Shown: in pieces, positions 1 through 34,992 of the stretch
Layout of the letters: each line of letters opens with the position of its first letter
Numbering within the stretch: the stretch's first letter is position 1
Origin: Muraenolepis orangiensis
Lineage: Eukaryota; Chordata; Actinopteri; Gadiformes; Muraenolepididae
Assembly (NCBI GenBank): GCA_027704905.1
Contig: CM051002.1
Location: 6,925,668-6,989,667 of the forward strand
Direction of reading: 5' to 3'
Length of the DNA: 64,000 nt
Program-made: the position numbers and the translations under genes
The notes under the pieces: generated by a model
What the model was told of the DNA's origin: nothing
What the model saw: only the letters and a program-made list of their open reading frames with translations
Databases searched by the model: none

Positions 1-560
1 TGGCTTTACTGCAGCCCCCCTGTCACATTTCACCCCTACCTGCCACATTCCTGGTTATCTCAGAGGGGGCGACATACCTCCATCCTCCCCTCCCCCCTCC
101 CCACCCCAGAGGCAGCTGCTAGGCCCGGCCCGCGTCTTTCCACCCGGCAACTGTACAAGAAACAAAAGGCAGACGCAATTAGTCAGGAACCGGGTGGACT
201 AGTGAGTAATGGTGTGAAGCAGCAGGAGATTATACCAGCGCAGCAGCAGCAACGAGCAACATTCTTTTTGGGGTGGATTGAGGTCTTGGTCGTTAGCATT
301 AGCCGCCGCTTAAGCGGTTACAACAGAATTGTAACTTAGTGTGTGTGGCTTCTGGTTTTGTTAGAAATTTGTTATTGGCCCAAAATAATTTAATTCAATT
401 TTGCCGGCTACTAGTTAGGCGGCTTTTCACGATGACGTGATGCTTGTGATTTCTGCGCTATTTGCATGCCTGTTTTCACCAAACTAAACGAGCTTCATCA
501 CAGCAGCAAAACAGAGGGTCCGTACTGAGGACCCAGCTAATATGGCTCCCCATCTGAGAC

Positions 561-2266
561 CTTTGTTTAAGTCATTCCTCTTCCCCATGTTTAACTCATT
601 CCTCTTCCCGAATCCCCATGTTTAACTCATTCCAAATCCCCATGTTTAACTCATTCCTCTTCCCCATGTTTAACTCATTCCCCTTCCTTGTGTTTAACTC
701 ATTCCTCTTCCCCTGTGTTTAACTCATTCCTCTTCCCCTGTTTAACTCATTCCTCTTCCCCATGTTTAACTCATTCCTCTTCCCCATGTTTAACTCATTC
801 CAAATCCCCATGTTTAACTCATTCCTCTTCCCCTGTGTTTAACTCATTCCTCTTCCCCTGTGTTTAACTCATTCCTCTTCCCCATGTTTAACTCATTCCT
901 CTTCCCCTGTGTTTAACTCATTCCTCTTCCCCTGTGTTTAACTCATTCCTCTTCCCCATGTTTAACTCATTCCTCTTCCCCATGTTTAACTCATTCCTCT
1001 TCCCCTGTGTTTAACTCATTCCTCTTCCCCTGTGTTTAACTCATTCCTCTTCCCTTGTGTTTAACTCATTCCCCTTCCCCATGTTTAAGTCATTCCTCTT
1101 CCCCATGTTTAACTCATTCCTCTTCCCCTGTGTTTAACTCATTCCTCTTCCCCATGTTTAACTCATTCCTCTTCCCCTGTGTTTAACTCATTCCTCTTCC
1201 CCATGTTTAACTCATTCCTCTTCCCCTGTGTTTAACTCATTCCTCTTCCCCATGTTTAACTCATTCCTCTTCCCCATGTTTAACTCATTCCTCTTCCCCA
1301 TGTTTAACTCATTCCTCTTCCCCTGTGTTTAACTCATTCCTCTTCCCCTGTGTTTAACTCATTCCTCTTCCCTTGTGTTTAACTCATTCCCCTTCCCCAT
1401 GTTTAAGTCATTCCTCTTCCCCATGTTTAACTCATTCCTCTTCCCCATGTTTAACTCATTCCTCTTCCCCTGTGTTTAACTCATTCCTCTTCCTTGTGTT
1501 TAACTAATTCCTCTTCCTTGTGTTTAACTCATTCCCCTTCCCCTGTGTTTAACTCATTCCTCTTCCCCATGTTTGACTCATTCCTCTTCCCCTGTGTTTA
1601 ACTCATTCCTCTTCCTTGTGTTTAACTCATTCCTCTTCCTTGTGTTTAACTAATTCCTCTTCCTTGTGTTTAACTCATTCCCCTTCCCCATGTTTGACTC
1701 ATTCCTCTTCCCCTGTGTTTAACTCATTCCTCTTCCCCATGTTTAACTCATTCCCCTTCCCCTGTGTTTAACTCATTCCCCTTCCCCTGTGTTTGACTCA
1801 TTCCTCTTCCCCTGTGTTTAACTCATTCCTCTTCCTTGTGTTTAACTCATTCCCCTTCCCCATGTTTAACTCATTCCCCTTCCCCATGTTTAACTCATTC
1901 CTCTTCCCCTGTGTTTAACTCATTCCTCTTCCCCATTTTTTACTCATTTATCATTCCTGTGTTTAACTTGTTCCCTTTACCGTGTTTAAGTCATTCTTCT
2001 TGCCCCATGTTTAACTCATTCCTTTTCCCCATGTTTAACTCATTCCTTTTCCCCATGTTTTACTCATTCCTTTTCCTCATGTTTAACTCATTCCCCTTTC
2101 CCATTTTTAACTCATTCCCCTCCCTGTGTTTAACTCATTCCTCTTCCTCGTGTTTACTCATTCCCTTCCATGTTTAACTCATTCCTCTTCCTCATGTTTA
2201 ACTCATTCCTCTTCCCTCGTGTTTAACTCATTCCCCTTCCCATGTTTAACTCATTCCTCTTCCCCC
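561..2266. repeat. 24/25-bp minisatellite, about 69 units
   Basis: Tandem array of a unit built around tttaactcattcctcttccc. Two length variants interleave: a 24-bp unit with 'catg' and a 25-bp unit with 'ctgtg' before the tttaac. The left two thirds is very homogeneous. The right end (after about 1900) is degenerate, with single-base changes and length changes. Short open frames of SFLFPMFN-like text come from the repeat and are not genes. Confidence 0.95.
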
Positions 2267-2370
2267 GTGTCAACGGGGAACCTCTGCTGCTGTTTTGACA
2301 CTGTGCGGCCATTTGTGTCTGAAAGGAGAGGACAACTGGTTTGAATATTTCCAAACCACTGGGTGTTTGA

Positions 2371-2466
2371 GGTGTGTGTGTGTGTGTGCGTGTGCATGTG
2401 TGTGTATATTGCGTGTGTGTGTGTGTGTGTGCGTGCGCCAGAGTCGGTGCGTGTGTGTGTGTGCGA
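2371..2466. repeat. imperfect (TG)n microsatellite
   Basis: TG-rich run with CG, CA and TA interruptions, split in two by a short unique segment around 2430-2450. Confidence 0.9.
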
Positions 2467-2944
2467 GGAAAAGAGTGCCGCACCAGCCAGCTGTCCGGGC
2501 CAACAGGGGTCCATAGTCCGCACACAGGGGTCTGTGCTGGAGTGTACCGTGGGAGGGCCCGCACACCGGGGGACAAGGCCGGGGAGACTCACTGAAGCAT
2601 CTCTCCTCCGGGGACAATACCCTCGTCCCAGATGTCCGTTTGATACCGTCGGCCACTCATGTGCCATAAGAACGACGGCACAACAATAGCTGTTAATGCT
2701 TTTAAAAAATGGCCAGCTAGAATGACACATGGTTTTCTTATTTTAGCAGGAAAACTGGTTTAAAAATGGTCAAAGCAAGTCAGAATGGTTCTTGTTCACC
2801 CCTTGTTTCTTGTGATTTTACTCTGTTCTAGATCTAAGGGTAACTAACAGATTTTGTGATGATAAATGTAATTGTTGGACAACGCAAAACATGCACTGTA
2901 GAGCTAGAGCTAGAAGTGTGTATTACAACAGCTTACTATACAGC

Positions 2945-3087
<143 letters not shown>

Positions 3088-3286
3088 AGTGCTCCTTGAC
3101 ATGGGAATCAACTGCCATTTGAAAGCGCTGCAAACTCTTCTGTGTGTTATATTGGTAACTGTTTATTTGTATATTTGTATTCAGCTGTCTCTTGTTGTGA
3201 TCCCAAAGTTCCATGTTTGTTCTCAATAGAATAACATGTATCCTCATTGTTGTTATCGTTACTATAGCAAGGGAACACAGACACAG

Positions 3287-3288
<2 letters not shown>

Positions 3289-3379
<91 letters not shown>
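3289..3379. repeat. (CA)n microsatellite
   Basis: About 90 bp of uninterrupted CA repeats, about 200 bp downstream of the previous CA run. Confidence 0.97.
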
Positions 3380-3380
<1 letters not shown>

Positions 3381-4027
3381 CTCCTCTCATAGCACATATT
3401 ACTACTACGGTGGCGGCTTCATTGACTACTCTGCTCTGGGTTGACAGCACTCTGCCTGCTGGTGACTCAGACTGCTCTCCTCCCAGCGCTCAGCCCAACA
3501 CACGCCCTCTGCTGGTCATTCAAGGAACATTTTTTGCGGCGTACATCTTTCTCTTGCTTGTGTACGTGTGTCGGTACATACGAGTGGCAATGTTTTGTAA
3601 AGGATAAATGATTAGTGTAATATAAACTAGGCAGTGTAGAGGTGTGTGTGTGTATATATAATGGGTGTTGTACTTTAACAGTGAATAATAGTGAACTCTT
3701 AGGTGACTTGAAAATGAAAATATATGGGCAATATTTGTGTTTCTTTCTTGCTTAAAACTGACGCTCTGGTAAAGAGTAAAATCATTTTGAAACTTTATTT
3801 AACCAGTTAGTTAACAATACTTGAGATCAGGGGAATAAATGATCTTGTTTGGTTGTTTGACATTGTGGTGTCGGATTAGTTATCATTGTCTGTAGAGTAT
3901 ACTATACTATATACTTAACGCACAAAGTAGCATAGTAATTAAAACCTTTTGTTGTGCAACATTTTCTATACTCCATATTCATATTATATAACCTTCTCTC
4001 TTCTCTCTCTTTTTTTGTCTTTTGCAG

Positions 4028-8951
<4,924 letters not shown>

Positions 8952-9490
8952 TCCGGAGGGACGGAAGGGACGCAGACAGGGGGGGGGGGGGGGAAAGAAA
9001 GACGGACGCCACCCTTCAAACCGCACCCCCCCCTTACTACTACCTTCTCCCCCCCCCCCCCCCCCCCACACTGACTTATAATAACCCCACCCACACCCAC
9101 CCACTTAACTGACCAAACAGCCCCATCCCCCCCCTGTCAAAACGTCCCGGTGCGGCTGAAAAATACTTTTGAGACACATGAGGCCTGGACACCACTGGAC
9201 TCAACCGAGCCCCTCCCTCCTCCCCCCTTCCCCGAAAACCACACCCCCTTCAAAACCATGCCCCCCCCCGCCCTCCCCCCCCCCAAAACCACGCCCTGTC
9301 CTCCCGGAAGAAAGACACTGGAATAATGTTTTCGGACTGGAGACTGGAGATCGTTCCTTTTCAGCGCTCTTTACTCTTGTCATACGCAGATATATATATA
9401 TATATATAAACACAATAATACACACACAGACCTGCGTCTCAGAGTGACGGGAGATTACTTTCGGGTTTCATTGTATCACGTTATAGACGA

Positions 9491-9523
<33 letters not shown>

Positions 9524-10188
9524 GCGTAAGACATACGCACGCACACACACACACACACACACACAAACACATATTAGAACCGGGATGTACTATTCTCAAG
9601 GATGCATTGTGCGAGCTAACTCTGGACACTTTTTTGGTGAGTTTATTAATTTTTGATTGCAAATCACCCCCCATGTGGAAGATATCCCTTTCACCCATGG
9701 GTAAGGCAGGGGAACAATGGACAACATATTCAGAAGGCTTAGGGGCGGTGGTGGAGGTGTGTGTTAGGGGGGGGGGGGGTAAAGCAGTATTTAGGGAGGA
9801 GGAGTAGGAGGTGGGGGAGGACCGGTTCTGGTCCTGGATGTGGACCGGCTGACTAACAAGTGCAAGACCAGCTGTTTCGGAGGACAAAAGTCCACCAGGA
9901 AGAAAAATCGTCAAAAAACAAAAATCAAAACATTCAACACATCACTCCATGCACACCAGTGAACTTCATGCAGCGCAAAAAAGATCCAAGCTATATTCAC
10001 ATATATATAGATATTTATATGTCTGTATATAAATATGTATATATATATATATATTAATATGATATATTCCTGTAATAACACAATTCAACATTTATTTAAA
10101 CATTTTTTATTCCCCCCACTCCATGGTGTGTGTGCGATCTGCCTTTGCACACCATTTAACCTTAAAACAATCACACACATATATATAT

Positions 10189-10229
<41 letters not shown>

Positions 10230-10441
10230 CTTGCCTCCCCCCGTCGTCTCCCTTCCCTGGCCCTCTGAAACAAGTCATTCTATTAATTGTTTTAACCTAA
10301 ACATTATTCTAACATTGTTTTGAATGAAGTCCCTCGTTTCCATAACACAATAATAGTGATAGTTACCGTATATGTTTCTGTTAATCGCTGCGTAACCTAG
10401 AGAGAAGGATGGTGACTTCTCAGACATCTATTTTAAATAAA
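8952..10441 (+). other. gnas: gnas 3' untranslated region (probable extent)
   Basis: Sequence after the gnas stop. It starts with G15 (8979-8993) and C19 (9049-9067) homopolymers, then C-rich text, an (AT)n run (9389-9409), CA runs (9491-9565), a G11 run near 9769-9779, AT-rich text (9995-10055) and another CA run (10192-10227). The first clean AATAAA found is at 10436-10441. No other coding sequence is seen. The end point is inferred from that signal alone. Confidence 0.4.
10436..10441 (+). other. candidate poly(A) signal AATAAA for gnas
   Basis: Canonical hexamer about 1.5 kb downstream of the stop codon on the coding strand. No transcript evidence. Confidence 0.35.
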
Positions 10442-12069
10442 GGCCAATCAGAGTAGAGTAAGCGATTTAATCCACAGAAAACCCATCCAAGAGGGAAAAC
10501 CATTTCTGAGATACTTATATCGTGACAGCATCTATTCCAAACATCAGGGTTTAGTTCCTCGCCTGTTTCATGCTATATCGTGTTTTTGAAACACAACCCG
10601 GAGGATCATAAATTCATACACACACACACACACACACACAGTTGTTGTGACGGTTCTGCGTTCCCCGCAAATTCGATTAGACCGAAAGAGAAGGCAGACT
10701 TATTAATAGCCAAGTCAAACTTAAAGCAGCAATCTACAAAACATATGGTTTGATGTCAACAACTCGTTCCCCAACAATAACTTCTAATGGGGTTTTTGGT
10801 TGACCCCCCCCTGACACACTTATATGAAATACCTTATACTGCTTTGATGACAAGGGATAGTGGAAAAAAAAAAAGCATAGCTTGAGGCATGATAAGAACA
10901 CACACACCACACACACACACAGTCACACACACACACACACACACACACACAGGCTCACCTCACACGCTTTGGCCACCCTCGCCCTTCCTGATCCGAAACC
11001 CAATCCCCCCCTGCTGGACATTATTATTCTTGTACAGACTGTAAAATGTATTATTTTGTACAACTTTATCGAAGAAGAAGAAGAAGAAGAAGAAAAAAAG
11101 TACTTGTAGAAGATCCCCTGTGCCTTGATCACAACTGTATGTGTTTAAAAAATGAAAAAAAAATGAAAAAAATGATATGAAGATGAGAGAAAATACGACA
11201 ACAAACAAAGAGCTAATATGTAAGTTATGTTTCACTGCGCTGTACAACCAAGCTGGCCCCGCCTCCCTCGCCAGGGTGTGGGAGGGGCTACAGGGAGGGG
11301 GAGGGGCTGTTGAGGAGGGTTCCATGTCTGTTGCTATAGTTTCCATTGCTCTTCCCCCCCCCCCCCCCCCCTACCCCCATCTTTTAGTTTGTTTGTTTGT
11401 TGATTTTGTTATTTTGCTTACATTCTCTTGATTTATATAACGGGACTTGGCGGGAGGAGGAGGAGGAGGTTTTGAAACAAAAAAAACAGGATCTGTGTAC
11501 CTTGGTATCTTTTTATGTTTTTCAGTGTGAAACCGGACCGACGAAAAAGATAACCAGGATATGCCACCTTCATGCTGTGTAGTGAAAGACATTGAAGCCC
11601 TAACACAATCTAATATATATATATATATATATATTTCAGATGATATACAGTATACACACACACACACACACACACACTGTACACTAATATCTATGATCCT
11701 TGGGCGGTAACCTTGGGTTCCCTTGTTCTTGTTTCAACATCTGCGTACACTTATGGAGGAAATTAAGCGTTTTTGAGTCTGGGTACAATGTGTGTGTGTA
11801 GGGTGGGGGGGTGAGGGGTGGTGGCGGATATAACTTTTAATTTCTTTATTTCTTATTTTATTTTTTAGCTTTTAAATGAGAGGAAGGTATCCGATTTGCA
11901 AAACATTGCTTGTTTCTACATAAACCAAATTCTTTTTGCTTAAAAAAAAAAAAGAAGAAAAAAATGCACTTTGTTTGTGTTTGATTCATTTCTGGTCGGC
12001 CCCGTGTGGGGGGGGCGCTTCCCCTTCCTGGCTGAAGGAGTTCACCAAAGGTTATCCCACAACCATCCT

Positions 12070-12605
12070 GACTCATCCTGGGCTTACTAGGCGATCACTA
12101 GTCTCCTCTTCCTGACTCTTCCTAGGCGATCACCCGTCTCCTCCTCATCCTGACTCTTCCTCGGCGATCACCCATCTCCTCATCCTAGGCCTCATAGGCG
12201 ATCACCCATCTCCTCCTCATCCTGACTCTTCCTAGGCGATCACTAGTCTACTCATCCTAGGCTTCCTGTGCGATCACCCATCTCCTCTTCATCCTGACTC
12301 TTCCTAGGCGTTCACCAGTCTCATCCTGACTCATCCTAGGCTTCCTAGGCGATCACCAGTCTCCTCATCCTAGGCTTCCTAGGCGATCACCAGTCTTCTC
12401 ATCCTAGGCGTCCTAGGCGATCACCAGTCTCCTCATCCTAGGCTTCCTAGGCGATCACCAGTCTCCTCCTCACCCTGACTCATCCTAGGCGATCACCAGT
12501 CTCCTCCTCACCCTGACTCATCCTGGGCTTCCTAGGCGATCACTAGTCTCCTCCTCACCCTGACTCATCCTAGGCGATCACTAGTCTCCTCACCCTGACT
12601 CATCC
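12070..12605. repeat. 34-bp minisatellite with CCTAGG palindromes
   Basis: Units built from cctaggcgatcaccagtctc followed by ctcatcctaggctt. The period is 34 bp in the clean part (12360-12470), and longer variants carry an inserted caccctgactcat block. About 14-15 irregular copies. Confidence 0.9.
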
Positions 12606-12642
12606 TCTTATGAAGTCATGCTTACCACCGTGTGTATATATA

Positions 12643-12645
<3 letters not shown>

Positions 12646-12685
<40 letters not shown>
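12646..12685. repeat. (AT)n microsatellite
   Basis: About 20 AT dinucleotides. Confidence 0.95.
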
Positions 12686-12687
<2 letters not shown>

Positions 12688-12936
12688 AAGTCTTCTTTGA
12701 CTAATAATAACAATGGGTTCCCACTAATAGGGATCGTATCGCTACGTACAGAAAAGTCTTTCTTACTCTGCTGCATCGACACACCCGATTATCTTGCAAT
12801 GTCATTCATTTGTGTCATTCAAAATGTTCAGTTTTGTACCAACGAGTGCACCAACTCTGCACTCACTGGAGAGGAAGATTTCTGACATGGCTGACACCGG
12901 AACTAAATTCATGACATCTAAATAATCTAAATCCGG

Positions 12937-13110
12937 AGGATTGAATGCTCTTTATTGGTCGCATACATGTACACACGGTGACATTTTTGTCTCTTTGCAT
13001 TAAGTCCATCCTAGTATTAGGAGTAGTGGGGCAGCTATTGTATATACAGCGACCCAGGGGAGCAGTGCAGGGGTCTGGTGCCTTGCTTAAGGGCACCTGT
13101 TCAGTGCCCA
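12937..13110. repeat. dispersed repeat, copy 1
   Basis: Shares a diverged but collinear 150-bp text with 31228-31390: a 'ctttattggtc-cata' start, 'ccatcctagtatt-ggag', 'gcagct-ttgtatatacagc' and 'ggggtctggtgccttgct-aagggcac'. Family not identified. Confidence 0.7.
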
Positions 13111-13817
13111 GGTGTCAGGAAGAAGAAGAAGAAAACAGTCCTACTTTGCACCTGACACACGGGCACAAGACTAGGTTCACTCATGGGTGTATTAGGTACA
13201 CTGCATTACAGTGTGTTAAGTAACCTTTACTTACTAGTAATTAGTAAAGTCTGAAACAGTCACAATATGGAATAACAGATTACACTCCTGTGCATAAACA
13301 CAGGTGTTTATGCTACACCCCTCTTCGTTCCGACCTGACAAAAAATAAATAAGAAATAAGTGAGTGTGTGAGTAAAATGCACCCTGCTTTTTCTATTGGT
13401 TACAGTTGTTAATGTCCATTGCAATCCATCCCGCAAGTCTAATTGTTACATTGTTCATTGTCCCATTACACTGTACATTACACTGTACATTACACTGTAC
13501 ATTACACTGTACATTGTGTACAAAGACTCAAAGGACAGTTTTAAAATAAGCTTTGGTCCATTGAGTAAACACACAGACACACACAACCACACAAGCATAG
13601 GTGCACACTGCACAGGTTTTGAGATGCAACTGATTCAACAGCAGCTATTTCACCCCTTGCCTTTCACGGTTCCTCTTAAACATTCCCCTTCTGTTACACT
13701 ACAGGTTTCCCCTTTTTAAACAGTGTTGTGGTTTAGTGGCTATGCATAGCTTTTGAGTGATCAATTGACTGAACTAGACTAGTAGAGAACACTCACTTCT
13801 CTAACAAACAAGACAAG

Positions 13818-15075
13818 AGGTCGATTCTTGGACCCATCCTCCCATCCATTATGTACATGTTTTCCCTTGGTTGTGCAGATCAGCAGATATGGGATGCCTT
13901 TACATTGTTATGCTGATGACATCTGTACATTAAAACTGCCCAAAGCCCCTCTGCAGCCATGTCATGCCTCACCACTTGAGGCATGGATGAGACAACTTAC
14001 TTCAGTTAAACGGTAACACAACTGAAGTTCTCCTTGTTGGTACCCCACATGGGGTTCAGCCATCCCCTAAATCTCATCTCACCTTCGACGGTCAGGTCAT
14101 TCCCTTATCCTCGTCAGTCACTAACTTGTGTGTCAGGTTTGACCCAAACCTGACTTTTATTGACCTTATAAAACATCTGTGTAAAACCTATCATTTCAAA
14201 AACATTTCCAAACTCCGCCCTACTTTAACCCATTAACCCCTTGTTCATTAACCCCTTGTTCACTAACCCCTTGTTCATTAACCCCTTGTTCACTAACCCC
14301 TTGTTCACTAACCCCTTGTTCATTAACCCCTTGTTCACTAACCCCTTGTTCACTAACCCCTTGTTCATTAACCCCTTGTTCACTAACCCCTTGTTCATTA
14401 ACCCCTTGTTCATTAACCCCTTGTTCACTAACCCCTTGTTCACTAACCCCTTGTTCATTAACCCCTTGTTCATTAACCCCTTGTTCATTAACCCCTTGTT
14501 CATTAACCCCTTGTTCATGCCTTTTTCCTCTTCTTGGCTAGACTACTGAAATGCACTTTTTTTTTTTAAACAGCATATAACACCGACTCTGTTTTCATTG
14601 CACTGGCTTCCGGTCTCATTCAGGATCGACTACAAAGTCACTTACACACAAATGCATAAATGGTTATGCACCTCCCCTAGCTACAAGAACTCATTACTCC
14701 ACAAACCGCCATCAACCCGCACCCTCAGATCTTCCAACAGCTTGCTGCTCAGCGCCCTCAGTGCTAAGCTCCACACCATGGGGGGGGGGGGGGGGGGACC
14801 AGGCTTTTTGCTGGGCTGCACCACGCCTGTGGAATTGTCTTCCTCATCATTTAAGGGCACCACAGACCCTGGACTCTTTCAAAGACAGGGCTAAACACCT
14901 TTTTATTTAGGAAGGCCTTTTTTATTTTACTGTTACTATTAGTGCTTTATGTTACTATCAGTCGCTCACTATTTTAAATATTGTATTGTGTTTGTTTGCT
15001 ATGATTTTAACTTTGTAGCACTCTGAGGTTTTGCAATATAAATAAAATGATAAAATGCATTATTATTATTATTAC
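13818..15075 (+). mobile_element. L2-like LINE, degenerate 3' part
   Basis: Frameshifted reverse-transcriptase text can be read in order. A 'GPIL-MYMFSLG'-like stretch comes first, then ISRYGMPLHCYADD (YADD is the RT catalytic box), 'HFKNISKLRPTL', 'SSWLDY-NAL', then HWLPVSFRIDYKV, SYKNSLLHK, 'TRTLRSS' and the 'AAPRLWNSLP'-like terminal region. The 3' end is an AAATAAA-like segment followed by (ATT)n, as expected for L2 tails. Many frameshifts and stops show it is inactive. The RT region is split by a 15-bp minisatellite (14229-14517) and a G17 run near 14780. Confidence 0.85.
14229..14517. repeat. 15-bp minisatellite inside the L2 element, about 19-20 copies
   Basis: Tandem ttcattaaccccttg / ttcactaaccccttg units. 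Because 15 is a multiple of three, both strands are open throughout (NPLFI or NKGLM pentapeptides). This is not a gene. Confidence 0.95.
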
Positions 15076-15184
15076 GTGGACCCCCCCCCCCCCCACTGAG
15101 ATCTCTGGCCGGTCGATGCAGTGTCCTCTCCACAAGAGGGAGCCAGCCTTTGAACGACTACCACTACCACTGCGCTGCACGGGC

Positions 15185-15355
15185 CGGGCCGGAAGTAGGG
15201 TTTGCAAGAGGAGGGGAAAAAAACAACGTGTTTCCCCGGACTAAGCCCCGCCTCCTCCCGGTTCCCATGCCTTGGTTGGCGCGCTCTCTCTCCCCTCTCC
15301 CTCCGTGTGGTGTCGCTCCGCTCCCCTCCCAGTGGTCAATAGGGCTGCTGACATC
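15185..15355 (+). promoter_or_regulatory. ipo9: ipo9 proximal promoter / 5' UTR
   Basis: TATA-less, GC-rich stretch before the start codon. It contains an ETS-type CCGGAAGT (15189-15196), a GC-box on the opposite strand (ccccgcc near 15246-15252) and an E2F-like TTGGCGCG (15276-15283), followed by CT-rich sequence. This is typical of housekeeping promoters. The transcription start is not determinable. Confidence 0.55.
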
Positions 15356-33464
<18,109 letters not shown>

Positions 33465-34654
33465 CCCCTCCGTGGGCCTCTGGCCTTCTGCAGGCCGGCC
33501 TCTCTGGCCTGCCTTCTCTAGACCTCTGGCCCTGCGGTCCACAGACTCATCCACCCCAAAACCTGTTTTTATCCACTACCCCCCACCACCCCCCTCAAAA
33601 CACTCCTGCCTCGTCACTGACTCTTTCATACTCAAATAACGTAAGCGGCAGAGGAGAACAACTAGTCAGTGGTTGAAGTGCTGGGCCGAGCGAAGGGGTC
33701 ACAGGGGTCATGGTGAGTGACTCGTATCAATACCCCTCCCCCTCTCTGGCCGTTATCTGTAGAGTAGGGCGGACGGCAGATGCTCGAAGGAGAGCGGGGG
33801 CAAGAGGAACAATCCTCATGGATGAAATGAGGACAACCACTTATTTTGTTTGATTCGGGAGATGGGGAGGCACTTCCCATGTGGCACTTTTGAAACGGCT
33901 GTGAAGAGACTGGAACACACCATAGGATGTGCGGGTTTGAGGCGTCCCGAACAAGAGGATGGAGGATCCGGCATCATGGACTGGACTACTCGACTCGTAG
34001 TAGTCACACAACCCAATATTCTTTTTTGTCTCTGTATAAAAAAAAACAAGGAAAAAAAAACAAGAAAGAAAATAATAAATCTGATACTTGATGTTTTAAA
34101 AAGGTCAAACAATCTTGCCGTTTCTGGAGAGGAGCTTTGGAACATTGGCGGCCTTATTCTCCAAAAATGTTGACTGTTCTCCACAGGTGAAAGCACTTAG
34201 ATTTGCTGTCTTTGGGTGAAATGCAGTTTATGGGATTTACAGTGTGTTACAATGTAAATTCACTGCCTTGTCATTTCCCTTGTACCCATTAAAGATTGGG
34301 ATGAAATATATTTCACAATTCAAATGTCAGCTTTCATTGTTTTTCCATGTATATATAAAATGTCCACAATTGTACCGCCACAGATGGACACGGTACTGTT
34401 GCAATGTGAGTGTGTGTGTGTGTGTGTGTGTGTGGGGCTATAGCGTTATCATTTAATTGGCCTCTACTAACAATGGAAGCAATTGTGGATATGAACGGAA
34501 CAATCTTTGCTATGTGTCCATTTTTTTTTTTTACACGTATCCATCCATTACTGTCGGCTCATTCAAACACTGGTGTGTAAATCTAAATGATTGAGTTCGA
34601 TATAATTTGTCACGGCGAGTGAATGTAGGTCTAAAGTAGGGAAAAGAAAATAAA
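33465..34654 (+). other. ipo9: ipo9 3' UTR and candidate poly(A) signals
   Basis: No further exon. AATAAA hexamers occur at 34074-34079 and 34649-34654. A GT run lies at 34412-34432. The distal hexamer lies only about 340 bp upstream of the shisa4 start codon, so ipo9 and shisa4 are tightly spaced head-to-tail. Confidence 0.5.
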
Positions 34655-34679
34655 GTAATTCAGACTGAAGTGTAATTCC

Positions 34680-34992
34680 GTGCCCGGCGCGAGGGCGCTG
34701 TGAGCAGCACCGAGCCCCCTTCAGGCCGCTCGGGTGAGCTCGGCTAGGCTCGGGTGAGCTCGGCTAGGCTCGGGTGGTGAGATGGGTCGATGTTGATGGT
34801 GTCACGGGCGCTCTCCAGCAGCACAGACACAGAGGTGTCCCTCAACGGGTTCAGTTTCTGATGGCGAAACACTGTCCGGTTCCGATCTACCGTTACTGAG
34901 CGAGGAGTATGAAACTACAACAACGACCGCTACTGGGAGTAAAGCGATAGTATAACTGGACGTTATAGGTATATTTCAGTGGGATCGTGAAG
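34680..34992 (+). promoter_or_regulatory. shisa4: shisa4 promoter / 5' UTR region
   Basis: GC-rich stretch containing a perfect 20-bp direct repeat cgggtgagctcggctaggct (34731-34750 and 34751-34770, plus a partial third unit). No TATA box is obvious. The extent is inferred from base composition and the position of the start codon. Confidence 0.4.

Larger units (their letters stand above)
10442..13817. other. intergenic gnas-ipo9, no gene seen
   Basis: Holds short CA runs (10618-10640 and 10900-10952), a GAA run (11072-11098), a C20-type homopolymer near 11355-11372, an (AT)n and CA pair (11614-11676), a 34-bp minisatellite (12070-12605), an (AT)n (12646-12685) and a dispersed repeat (12937-13110). 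No exon of a recognisable family was found on either strand. Confidence 0.6.

Noticed and set aside
1836..2177. Open frame of 113 codons in the first minisatellite
   Set aside because: Its peptide is a direct translation of the tandem unit (FNSFLFPM-like). No start context, no domain.
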